Positions 55,105 to 64,000 of a stretch of DNA of 64,000 bases are shown here, one piece after another. The DNA comes from Vombatus ursinus. Lineage: Eukaryota > Chordata > Mammalia > Diprotodontia > Vombatidae. Positions within the stretch are counted from its first letter, which is position 1; each line of letters starts with the position of its first letter. Made by a program: the position numbers and the translations under genes. The DNA is taken from contig NW_020954610.1 of the NCBI RefSeq assembly GCF_900497805.2, positions 23,702,380-23,766,379 of the forward strand. The letters run 5' to 3'. The notes under the pieces are model-generated. The model did no database searches, was not told where the DNA came from, and was given only the letters and a program-made list of their open reading frames with translations.

Positions 55105-56378
55105 TAGGGCCCCCGAATATCGAGTGGATACCAACCAGGTTGAGAATTTGTGAGAAGACACAGAGAAGAGTCACAAGGATTGGAAAGGTGTGGATTGGTT
55201 GCAATCTGCACCCTAGGAGAAATTACTCATGTCAATGTGGTTACTGAACCATTAAAATTTTAAAAGAACAGGGATCAAAGTCAATAAAATACAAATACAA
55301 AGAAATACAGTGTAATAAATTGGTTTATTATAATATGGGGTCCATAAGAAAATCTCATATCTTCAAATATTGTGATAGTAAACTTTTTCCCCACAATCAT
55401 TAGGAGTTTAAAATCTAATGATCGGGAGATGGTACAACTAACAAAACAAATCTTGCGTTTTGCCAAGTATGGTATTGATTATATGAGATATAAAATAAAA
55501 CAAAAAGCAACTAGAGATTTTTTTTCTTTTAGAGACATGTAGATGAGTTAAGTTTCTCAGAAGCTTATTCAATTTTTAGGGATAGATTCTTTGTCTAAAA
55601 GGCAGGGAATTTTGTCTAAAATGCAAAAGAAGGTGACAGACTGAGTTGAGTCCTGAACTGCCACCACCCTCTTTGAGAGAATTAGAATGCTGAGTACATT
55701 AGGTCCCAGTCACAAAATAACAGATTTTCCTGTCTCTTTAACCCCTATGGACACCATGAGTTCCTGACATATTAATTTCCTTAAAGAAGGTTGGCTAAAG
55801 CTAAATTGACTCTCCAAAGGAAATCTATTCTTTCTTAACAAAACTGTATTTGGTACTTCACATGTTCAATTAATCAAGTTTTGATTGAGAATCTTAGTGC
55901 TATAACTAACATGATGCAATCTAGATTTTGTCCCAGGCCATATTCACAAGGGTTTGCACTTGTTCCCAGTGGCTGCTGTCCTTTATATGCCTCACCTCAC
56001 TGAGTTAAGTACCTAGTAATCCAGTAAAATGCTAGCCAAGAATTAAAATAAAAAAATTATAGCCTCAAAGAACCTATTTTTTTTCTGATACCTTAATTTT
56101 GTAGAAACTTGTAATAATAATGATTATCAGCAACACTTAATTTTCTTATGTTTGGATTTAGATAACAATATGGGCTTATGAAATAAGATGAGAACTTAGA
56201 ATCTGCCTTAAACACTTACACTGAAAGTCACACTAAGCATTGTTGACTATTTTCTTTCTCAAAGTAAATAACATTTGCTAATATCTAATCAATCTATAAG
56301 AGATATTTTGTGTACTCATCTCTGCCTCACTCATTCATACATATGTGTGTATGTATTAATTGATTATTATTTTATGAA
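55105..56378. other. Unclassified DNA
   Basis: 55105-55250 is GC-richer than its surroundings but shows no domain. The rest is AT-rich without a supported feature. Confidence 0.45.
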
Positions 56379-56382
56379 ATTA

Positions 56383-56959
56383 TGAAATGGGGGAAGGCAC
56401 ACCTGGTTCTTTGAGTACTCTCCAGGAAAGACTAGGACTGACAGTGAGAAATAAGAGTGGCAATCACATTCTAATTAGCCACAAAAGGTGTTGGGGCAAA
56501 CAGCACAACAGAGATAAGCAGTGAAAAGGGTGCAGAGGCAGATGGCATGGGAAACAGGATGAGTGAAGCAAGGCAGGCAGCATGGGGAAGAGGATGAGGA
56601 GAGGCATAGATAATTTTAGAGTTGGGAGCACTAAGAATGAATCCAGTGAAGACAGAAGGGTGCTGGGGTGGAGTGGGGAGGGAAAGGGGGTGGAAACAGG
56701 AGTTTCAAGTCTCATTTTATAGGGTTTAGGGGTAATGGATAACCTGGGGTTAGTTCATTAACCTATCCAAACCATCTCAAAATTAGCAGTAAAACTTTAA
56801 AGTTAACATGTCCATGTCATCTCAAAGTTATCAATATTTGATATTCTGCTGGTCTGAAATTGTGGAAGTCTGGAGTTTATCTGGAATTTACATATTATAG
56901 GAACAGAACCCTGACAACTCAGAACATATATTGAAATTTAGGGGTGCCTATACCCTGTC
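56383..56959 (-). mobile_element. Probable solo LTR of a second family (fossil)
   Basis: TGAAATGGGGG to TACCCTGTC, about 577 bases, with ATTA on both sides (56379-56382 and 56960-56963). On the minus strand CCCTATAAAATGAG is a TATA-like box about mid-element and a pyrimidine-rich tract follows. It shares little with the other LTRs here. No internal sequence adjoins. Confidence 0.5.
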
Positions 56960-57164
56960 ATTACCAGGATGTGAATTTTGCTTTAATATATCATGCAATT
57001 TATAAATTATACTCCTTTGATCTTTGGGACACTTTGTATGTGAATTCCAGGTTCTCCTTTGCAATTTTATTTCCCGCTATTGTCCCTTTATACTAGCTAC
57101 TTATAAACATATTTATTATACTGACTAGAAGGGGCATGTCAGGGGGACAAGATACATTTTTTTA

Positions 57165-57240
57165 ACATTATGTGTGTGTGTATACATATACAAACGTATA
57201 TGTACACATATAAATATATACACATATACCCATACTTCAA
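57165..57240. repeat. (TG)n/(ATAC)n tract
   Basis: TGTGTGTGTATACATATAC words. The TATA- and CATA-rich run continues to about 57236. Confidence 0.9.
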
Positions 57241-57244
57241 ATTA

Positions 57245-57400
57245 CATTTAGTACATGCTGTTTAGAATCAAAAGATGTTTATTTTGTATAATTTGGGGGC
57301 AAATTACACAATCTCTAGCTACCTGTTTCTTAAACTTTAAAATGAGGGAGTTAGACTGGAAAACCTTGAAGATACTTTCCAGCTCCAAAATTCCTGATTT
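57245..57400 (+). mobile_element. MIR3-type SINE
   Basis: TAGAATCAAAAGATG, CTGTTTCTTAAACTTTAAA, ATGAGGGAGTTAGACTGG and CTTTCCAGCTCCAAAATTCC, ending in the L3-like tail. Confidence 0.7.
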
Positions 57401-57491
57401 CTGTAAGACATTTTTAAAGAAAGGAAGAAGGAATAAAAAGAATTCTCAATTTTTCACTAAGGTTAGCTATAAGGGTTGGTTCATCCTACAT

Positions 57492-57526
<35 letters not shown>
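57492..57526. repeat. (CA)n microsatellite
   Basis: ACACACAC run of about 17 units between two MIR3 pieces. Confidence 0.97.
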
Positions 57527-57528
<2 letters not shown>

Positions 57529-57591
57529 GTGTGCAGGCGTGCGTATATTTTCATATATCTGTAGCTAGTGCTTCCTGCATCTTGGATTTTA

Positions 57592-57662
57592 AATACCAAA
57601 TTACAGAGTACTAGATTTGGAAAGGACTCTAGAATCCATTTCTTTAACCAAGTTAGCATTAC
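57592..57662 (-). mobile_element. MIR3 fragment
   Basis: AATTACAGAGTACTAGATTT, GGAAAGGACTCTAGAATCC. Short and diverged. Confidence 0.5.
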
Positions 57663-57939
57663 ATGGCTAATATTCATTAGCTTGCCTTGTGCTAGAATAT
57701 TTTTTTTTCTTTTTCTGCTTTGTTTGGAGAAAACACATTCTTCCCCATCTTATAACCATGCTGTTAACATTTTTATGAGTTAATTGGGTGATAGCATATA
57801 TTATGTGCATATGCTTATGCAATTTGCAGATAATACACAGATGGGACAGATAATTAACAAGGGATGTAGGAGTTAGATTCAAAAAGGATTTATACTCTAG
57901 AATGTTGCACTGATGAATTTCCCAAGACTGACACTTATA

Positions 57940-58055
57940 AGCATTTGCTAGATTTGATAGAGTGAAGATTCCTTCAGGGAATTAGACTTTTTTTTTTATC
58001 CCTAGAATGACACCTTGCACATAATGTTTAGTAAATATTTTTGAATGAATGATCA
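57940..58055 (+). mobile_element. L2 LINE 3' tail
   Basis: ATTCCTTCAGGGAATTAG, TCCCTAGAATGACACCTTGC, ACATAATGTTTAGTAAATAT and TTTTGAATGAATGATC. It shares GATTCCTTCAGG with the tail at 1.75 kb. Confidence 0.8.
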
Positions 58056-58059
58056 TCAT

Positions 58060-58675
58060 TTAATGTACAACTTAAATTCCTTAGTCTGTTGATGAGCATA
58101 TTATGTGGACAAAATCAAAACCCTAGGTATTAAAAATTGATTCTATTTATTGCTTCCTCCTTTATGTATTATCTGCCATTTGGTCCTTCCTGATGAAATT
58201 AATATAACAGAATTTAATCTCTTAGGAAATCTCTCATTATTATATGACATATTTGTCTCATTTTATACAGTATGTATGTCCCTAGAACTTTCAGCATAAA
58301 ATGAGTGGTATTTTAAAATTGCTAGAAGAACTGGATAGTAAGAGAAAGTTGTGGTGAATCCTTTTGAAAATTGAGGAATTTTTCCTCATTTATTTTCCTT
58401 TGAAGGTCATTTTTTTTCCTATGAAGCAGAGAATACTTGTATCACAATTCTCCTCAAGGCATTTTCAAACTCATTTTGTGATTCTTTTTCTCATGAAAAG
58501 TAGTTAAATTAGTAAGTCCCTCATTTCTAGGGCTGGTCTGGTTTTTTGTAACTGTTCTGGTTACATGTAATCAAGTCTTAAGGAACATTTTTTAGGTTAG
58601 GTATAGGGACTGGAACTGTGGCTTTATTGATACAGAGAAATACTTGAAAACTCCCTGTACCAAAGCAAGTCAGCA
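58060..58675. other. Unclassified AT-rich DNA
   Basis: Nothing supported. Confidence 0.45.
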
Positions 58676-58679
58676 CCTT

Positions 58680-58815
58680 CTATGTTTAGGGAATTGCCTA
58701 GAGCAGTGAGCAGTTAAGTGAATTGTCTAGGGCCATTACATTATTAGATTCAGGGCTTAAACTCATCTTCCTTACTACAAGATCTCTCTATTTACTATGC
58801 CATAGCTGCCTCTAC
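58680..58815 (-). mobile_element. MIR SINE fragment
   Basis: AAGTGAATTGTCTAGGGCC, GCTTAAACTCATCTTCC and ACTATGCCATAGCTGCCTCT on the minus strand. Confidence 0.7.
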
Positions 58816-59149
58816 AAAGTATCAAAAAATTGTAGCTATGCTGCAATGCTTAATTTACATTAAAAATTTGCTATGAAATCTATGTGGTCCTTTTGATTTA
58901 TTTCACTGAAGAGGACAGAATTGCTGTATTACTGCATGGATAAAGACAGCAACATCTTATAGTCAAAGGGATGCTTTTATTATCTATAGGAAGTTAGCAG
59001 ACCTTGAAAAGAAAAAAAAAATGACCAGGAGGAAGTTATTAAAGAATTAAGGAGTTTGGGGGTCATTTATTGTAAAGGTTATGAAAAGCCAGGAGAAAGA
59101 ATCTTTCTCATCCTTACTTACCTTCCCTGACTAGTGATAACATTCAAAG

Positions 59150-59480
59150 ATGCTACTAGAGTCCTTTATTGTACCTAAAGTACCAATTGATTAAATGCTA
59201 AAACTAATTTACCATGGATTTGATTAAAGCCCCTGTGCTAATGAAGCCAAGCTCATGAATTAAAGCAACATGGCCCAATTAACTTTGCTCTATTTCCTGA
59301 CCTTAGCTTGCTCCTTTAACTTTGGTCCCCCCATCTCTCTTGCATTGGTGACTGGGTAAATGAAATTTATTTCTCTTATTAGAAAAACAACTTCGAGTGA
59401 ATTTCTTATTAATAGCAGCTTGGCATCATCATTATATATTTGAATAGATGCTCTTGCAGAAATTCCCAATTAACCATCTG
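59150..59480. other. Candidate conserved non-coding element
   Basis: Non-repetitive AT-rich block with many homeodomain-type cores and palindromic words (ACCAATTGATTAAATG, CATGAATTAAAGCAACATGG, CCCAATTAACTTTGCTC, CCAATTAACCATCTGTG). No transposon signature and no open frame. The texture is that of developmental enhancers, but conservation cannot be seen from one sequence. Confidence 0.25.
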
Positions 59481-59526
59481 TGAATAATTCATATTTCATG
59501 AAGTGCTGGTCTTGAAGTCAGTAACA

Positions 59527-60597
59527 CAAATACTAATAATAGCAATAATATTTCACATTTACATATGGTTTTAAGTTTAAAAGCACTTTGTATACATGAT
59601 ATAATTTGATCCTTATGGCAAACCTGTGTGTCGATCAAAAAACATTTATTAAGCACTTACTATGTTTCAGGCACTGTGCTAAGTGGATCCAAAGAAAGTC
59701 AAAAACAAAGTCTTTACCCTCAAAGTGTCCACAATCGAATAGAAAACACATAGATATTCTTATTATTCCCATTTAGTATAAAAGAAGACTGAATCTCGGA
59801 GAGTTTAAGTGATTTCAACATAATATGTCTTGTGTCAGAATTCTAACTTAGATTTTTCTGATTCCAAGTCTAGTGCTGACATGGTATAGGCCTTGGAAAC
59901 CTCCCCCAGCCCCCAACTTCCCCTGAACTCTCCCACAAGGCCCTGGATTTTGCCTGAGGCTCATTTTAGCATAATCCTTTCAATTGTCCTAGCACCACGG
60001 CTTTGACTCTGCCCCAATCTCCAATTCTCTGTTACCTTTAATCCATCCCAGCCCTCATTGTCTGCACCAGGCCCCGCCCTAGACCTCCAATCCTTGATTC
60101 CATCTGCACCCCTTCCACAAGACCCAGGTGCTTGTCATTTGCCTGGGGCACCCGGCCCTTCAGGGTCCTTCTCTGTTCCATCCCAGTCACCCCAGACTAC
60201 TTCGCCACTCCTAGATCACATTCAGATCTTCCCACAGTCTTTCAGTATATAAGGTCCATCTTGACCCCCATTAAATTGCTCAAATCCCTTAAGAGCCTGG
60301 CCTGCTTCTATTGGTGACATAATAAACCTTGTCTCTGCTCAGATTCCTTAAGAGTCTGGCCTGGTTGTCAATACAAGTATCACAAATGCTCAGATTCTTA
60401 AAATCTGGCCAATAGTGCAGACTCACTAGGAATCTCGCTCATCCCAATAGGTGTTTTAATAAACCTTTTCCCTGACTGAAAGAAGGCTTGAGTCGAATTC
60501 ATTCAAGGCAGGACCTGCATCTTCTGCCCCTGAATTTTGGGGTTCCTAGCACCCCTAGACCTCAACAGTGTTCTACTTTATCTTGCTGCCTTTCAGA
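59527..60597 (-). mobile_element. MIR SINE split by an L2 piece and a solo LTR
   Basis: 59527-59630 (AATATTTCACATTTACATAT, AGCACTTTGTATACATGATA), 59756-59876 (ATTATTCCCATTTAGTATAA, TTTCTGATTCCAAGTCTAG) and 60568-60597 (GTGTTCTACTTTATCTTGC) form one minus-strand MIR. 59631-59755 between them is an L2 3' end (minus): AACATTTATTAAGCACTTAC, GGCACTGTGCTAAGTGG. Confidence 0.75.
59877..60567 (+). mobile_element. Solo LTR, endogenous retrovirus family P, copy 1 (fossil)
   Basis: TGACATGG to CCTCAACA, 691 bases, with GTGC before and GTGT after (3 of 4 bases equal). TATATAAGGTCC is the TATA box (about 60246) and AATAAACC supplies polyadenylation signals. The end words GGGTTCC..CACCCCTAGACC match copies 2 and 3. 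No internal sequence adjoins. Four-base duplications fit gammaretrovirus-like (ERV1) elements. Confidence 0.85.
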
Positions 60598-60599
60598 AA

Positions 60600-60728
60600 A
60601 ATCTATATTAAAATTGTCTGTAATCTCACTAGTTATGTGACCATTGACAGCTTTCTTAGCCTCTCTAAACTCTTGCCTCACCTGTAAAATGCATGATTGG
60701 ATTCATGGCTTCTAAGGTTAGTCAGACA
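60600..60728 (+). mobile_element. MIR3-type SINE
   Basis: AGTTATGTGACCATTGACAG, TTGCCTCACCTGTAAAATGC, TGATTGGATTCATGGCTTCT. Confidence 0.6.
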
Positions 60729-60734
60729 TTTAAG

Positions 60735-62200
60735 TAATATTTATAGAGCATTTATAGAAAATCCTGGCTTCTGTAGGAACTCATAGCCTTATGTGAGATA
60801 ACATGTAAACAGCTATGTAAAAACAAGATATGTACAGGATAAATTGGGGAATAGTCTTGTTAACATTAAACCTGACTTTTGAAGATTTTTTTTTTCCCAG
60901 AAGTGAGACTTTAGCTGAGATTTGAAGGAAGCCAGGGAATCTAGGAGGTAGAGATGAAGGAGAAGATTTCAGGCAGTGAGAAGGCTCTATCTACTATATT
61001 ATGCCATGTCACAGAAAGGAAAAGGATGGAAGGGTCATGTACAATGAACACAAAGGCAGTGTTACTGGATCACAGATTATGTGGAGGGGAGTAAAGTATA
61101 AGAAGACTGGAAAGCTGGGAAGGGAACATGTTATGAAGGGCCTTAAAAAGTCAAACAATGGATTTTATTTTGATCCTGGGAGCTACTGGACTTTGCAAAA
61201 TAGGGAGATGGCAGGGTTACACCTGCATTTTAGGAAGATCAATTTGATATCTGGGTCAAAGATAAATTGAAGTCAGGAGAAACTTGAGGCAGGGAGACCA
61301 ATTAATAGCTATTGTAATAGTTTATGCTTGAGGTTGATGGGGCTGGGATCTAGGCCCCAGAAAGGAAAAACCCTGAACTTTCCCACATGGCCAAATCTGG
61401 CATTCCCCTAAGGTTATAATCCCATCAACTGGCCTTTCTTGTGGCTACACCCAATCTCCCCTCCATTGTCTTACCTCCCTATGGCCCCTGGCCATTTCAC
61501 CCTTAATCCTAGCTAGGATCTATTCTCCCTTGGCCATGTGGTCCAGGTCCCTGGAATTCTATTGCCTCATAGACTACTTGGCCACTCCTAGATCCTTCCC
61601 ATAGGCTTTCTGTATATAAGGTCCATCTTGTCTCCGTTAAGATGCTCTGCCACTGTGCAGATTTTCACAATCTAGCCAATAACCCACAGATGCTCAGATT
61701 CCTTAGGAGTCTAGATAATATGGCGAATCTTCAATAAACCTTTTTTTTTTCTGCAAGAAGGCTTGGGTCGAATTCTCTTGGGCAGGACCCGTGTGTCATG
61801 ATTTTGGGATTCTGGGACCCCTAACCTTTCGACCTCATCAAGGTGATGAGGTCATGCAGTAGACTGCCAGAAAGGAGAAGAGTGTATGTAAGAGATGTTA
61901 CTGAAAGTAGAAACAACAGGACTTTGACAACTAATTGCATATGTAGGGTGAGAGACAATGAGGATTTGAGGATGACACCTCAGTTTTGAGTCTGATGACT
62001 GGAAAGATGGTGGTACCCTCCAAAGCAATAACAAAGTTAGGGGGAAGAGAAGGTTTGAGGGAAAGAATGATTTCAGCTTTGGACATGCTTAGTTTATGGT
62101 AGTTTGATATGTCTCATGGCAGTTGGAGATGTGAGAGTAGAGATTGGAAGTGAAGTTAGGAGCAGACAAATAGACCTTAGATTTATGTGCATATGATTCC
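60735..62200 (-). mobile_element. L2 LINE 3' region split by a solo LTR
   Basis: 60735-61334: AAACAGCTATGTAAAAACAA, TTGAAGGAAGCCAGGGAATC, GGGCCTTAAAAAGTCAAAC, TTTAGGAAGATCAATTTGAT, AACTTGAGGCAGGGAGACCA, TAGCTATTGTAATAG. 61845-62200 continues: GATGTTACTGAAAGTAGAAA, GGATGACACCTCAGTTTTGA, GGAAAGATGGTGGTACCC, TTTGGACATGCTTAGTTTAT. The second part is the ORF2 C-terminal coding region (minus), long decayed. Confidence 0.88.
61335..61840 (+). mobile_element. Solo LTR, family P, copy 2 (fossil)
   Basis: TGATGGGGCTGGG to GACCTCATCA, 506 bases, flanked by AGGT on both sides (61331-61334, 61841-61844). TATATAAGGTCC at about 61613 and AATAAACC at about 61733 give the promoter and polyadenylation signals. 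It sits within L2 sequence. Confidence 0.9.
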
Positions 62201-62234
62201 ATATTCTAGGCTCTATGTACTCTATTATGCTATG

Positions 62235-63025
62235 TCACAGAATGACTTGCATTCAAGTCTTATTGATGACACTTTATAGCTGCAGACTTCTCACTTAATA
62301 TCTCTAACCTTCAGATCACTTTCAATACTTATTTACTAAGTTATCAATGGTTATCATCTATATAGGTGATGGGGTGTGGGCCCAAGCCTAGATCTTCACC
62401 CCTTGCCCCAAAGGGAACAGGCCCCAGCTCCTTATCTCCCTTTGAAAGCCTTAGCCCTACCTTTTGATCTTATTCAGATTTGCCTTCACCCCTAGCCCTA
62501 AAAAGAATCTGGCTCCCATTTATCTACAGGTCCCAGAACACCCTTAAATTTTTAGATTCCTTATTAACTCCCATTATCTCCCTTTGAAAGCTCTGGCCCT
62601 ACCTTTTGATCTTATTCAGATGCGTTTCAAACTTCTTCCAGTTCCTCTCATTATCTATTCCCATTGTCTATTCAATCTCTCAGACCTTCCAATAGGAATT
62701 CTCATCTAGACCCTTTTCCCAGCCCCCTCCTCTGGCCACTTAAAGTTACTTTAGTGTATATAAGATCCACCCTGACCCCCATTCAAATGCTGAGACTCTC
62801 TCATGCCCGCTCATCCCTATAGGTGTTACTAATGTTCAGATTCCTTAAGAGTCTCGCCTGTAAGTTTTATCTCTAATAAACTTTTTCTCTGGCTGGAAGA
62901 AGATTTGGGTTGAATTCATTCAAGCAGGGCCTGTGTCGTGATCTTGGGGTTCCAGCACCCCAAACCTCTAGACCTCATCATAGGTACTCTACTGACAAAA
63001 TTACAGAGCTTGACATATGAATTTA
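62235..63025 (+). mobile_element. Diverged MIR-like SINE split by a solo LTR
   Basis: 62235-62366 (GACTTGCATTCAAGTCTTAT, TATCTCTAACCTTCAGATCA) and 62985-63025 (TCTACTGACAAAATTACAG) appear to be one plus-strand SINE of the kind at 15.5 kb. Confidence 0.45.
62367..62980 (+). mobile_element. Solo LTR, family P, copy 3 (fossil)
   Basis: TGATGGGGTGTGGG to GACCTCATCA, 614 bases, flanked by TAGG on both sides (62363-62366, 62981-62984). TATATAAGATCC at about 62757, AATAAACT at about 62875. A TTATCTCCCTTTGAAAG stretch occurs twice inside (62431, 62576), an internal duplication. Confidence 0.9.
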
Positions 63026-63197
63026 TTAACTGAGAATGGGTATCACTCTACCTCCAGAGTCTTTCCTCTCATGTTTATATGGCAACCACCTTCCTCTCTT
63101 GTTAATTTGTCTTAGCACCACACAGTCAAGTGTGTGGGAGTTAACAGTGAACTCTGATGATTCCACTCTGGGATTTCCCATCAAGATGGAGATAACT

Positions 63198-63452
63198 ATT
63201 TGTGTTGTTGTTGTGTTGTTTTACAATCTTGTCCAACACTTAGTGACCTTTTTTGGGTTTTTTTTGACAAAGATAATGGAGTGATTTGACATTTCCTTCT
63301 CCAGCTCATTGTACAGATGAGGAATTGAGGCAAACAGGTTTAAGTGATTTGTCCAGGGTCACAGCTAGTAAGTATCTGGGGACAGATTTGAACTTAAATC
63401 TTCTGAATTCCAAGCCCCGTGCTCTAACCACTGCACCACCTCGCTGCCTCTG
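63198..63452 (-). mobile_element. Mar-1 CORE-SINE
   Basis: TTGTGTTGTTGTTGTGTTG, ACAAAGATAATGGAGTGATT, TTTCCTTCTCCAGCTC, GATTTGTCCAGGGTCACAGC and GCACCACCTCGCTGCCTC. AACTATT near 63195 and AACTATTG at 63457 suggest the target duplication. Confidence 0.92.
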
Positions 63453-63469
63453 GAACAACTATTGCTCTG

Positions 63470-64000
63470 GTTAAATCAAAATTATCCTCTTAAGAGAATT
63501 ATCTTTATTCATTCTTTCATGATACTAAAAATGAAATATCTGTCTACTTGTTTTTTGTCTATCCCCATGTGAGTATTTATTTAAAAGTAATATGAATTTT
63601 GGATGAAAATAAAGTTTTGTGAGATTATGTCTGTGAAACTATAAAAACAGTATAATACAAACAGAAGTACCTTTTGTAAAGATCAGAATAAAAGGCTATA
63701 AAATTTCTCTGAAGTGGAAGAAACTTATTTTTTTCTCTTTTGAATTTATTCAGTGGAATGACTTTCGGTTTACATGAATCTAACACTTGAATGACTGAAA
63801 AAGGAGGGTTTTTTATGAATGATGAAAAAAAATAAAAGTGTGTTTTTTCAGCATCTTAATGTTAAAAGTTGTGTGTATCCCTACAAACTTAGAAAAAAAA
63901 ATCATTTATTATACTTATGGAAAAAGAGGTTAACCATGCAGGATAGTACCTTCATGCAGAACACACTGAGAGGGAGTTATTGAGACATTAATTTACACAA
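63470..64000. other. Unclassified AT-rich DNA
   Basis: Nothing supported up to the window end. Confidence 0.45.

Noticed and set aside
60058-60317. Pro/Ser-rich frames
   Set aside because: Entirely inside solo LTR copy 1, C-rich LTR sequence; no domain.
59877-62980. A single provirus bounded by the LTRs at 59.9 and 62.4 kb
   Set aside because: The DNA between is L2, MIR3 and another LTR with its own 4-base duplication; no gag, pol or env similarity was seen.

Overview
This window reads as intergenic (or deep intronic) nuclear DNA of a marsupial. The evidence is the repeat content. There are many copies of the Mar-1 CORE-SINE, which has a tRNA-like head, a MIR-like core and a BovB/RTE-like tail ending in ACAACAA. 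There are L1-tailed SINEs of the WSINE1 type, marsupial-type L1 elements, and abundant old L2, MIR, MIR3 and L3/CR1 relics. The WSINE1 form (ACACTT..TTAGCTGTGTGACCCT and a plain A-rich tail) points to an Australian marsupial rather than an American opossum; that last step is inference. I could support no intact host protein-coding gene, no structural RNA gene and no CRISPR array. The sequence is visibly AT-rich, and every long reading frame I recognise belongs to a retrotransposon.

Layout. 0-3.4 kb: SINE and L2 tails in AT-rich DNA. 3.4-5.9 kb: an internally deleted L1 (5'UTR, ORF1 start, spacer, endonuclease scrap, 3'UTR). 5.9-16.6 kb: scattered MIR, MIR3, L2 and Mar-1 copies with long unclassified stretches. 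16.6-21.2 kb: a larger, decayed L1 with ORF1, inter-ORF spacer and parts of ORF2 including the [12 protein letters not shown] reverse transcriptase motif; a fragment of an unrelated LINE splits its ORF1. 21-34 kb: nested SINEs, an L2 ORF2 relic on the minus strand split by a solo LTR, a hairpin hAT-type MITE, and an 87-bp perfect duplication. 36-41 kb: an old minus-strand L1, a 1.4-kb relic of a non-L1 LINE, L2, MIR and L3 with a hAT insertion. 45.77-48.65 kb: the best-defined element, a plus-strand L1-lineage retrotransposon that keeps 5'UTR, ORF1, spacer and 3'UTR but no ORF2, flanked by a 15-bp target-site duplication (a HAL1-like architecture). 52.4-55.1 kb: two minus-strand L1 fragments, a solo LTR and a back-to-back WSINE1 pair inside one 16-bp duplication. 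59.5-63 kb: L2 and SINE sequence into which three solo LTRs of one endogenous-retrovirus family inserted separately.

How the parts relate. The elements form a layered record: L2/MIR/MIR3/L3 are oldest, then Mar-1 SINEs, then marsupial L1, WSINE1 and LTR insertions. Several nestings give explicit order. The L1 machinery is the likely source of enzymes for the WSINE1 copies and for the ORF2-less element; an RTE/BovB-type LINE is the likely source for Mar-1. Possible host signals are limited to one open stretch with good splice-site sequences (52.05-52.31 kb) and one AT-rich block that looks like a conserved non-coding element (about 59.15-59.48 kb); both are tentative. I did not find a novel functional system. 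The most unusual items are the ORF2-less element, the 87-bp exact duplication and the hairpin MITE.
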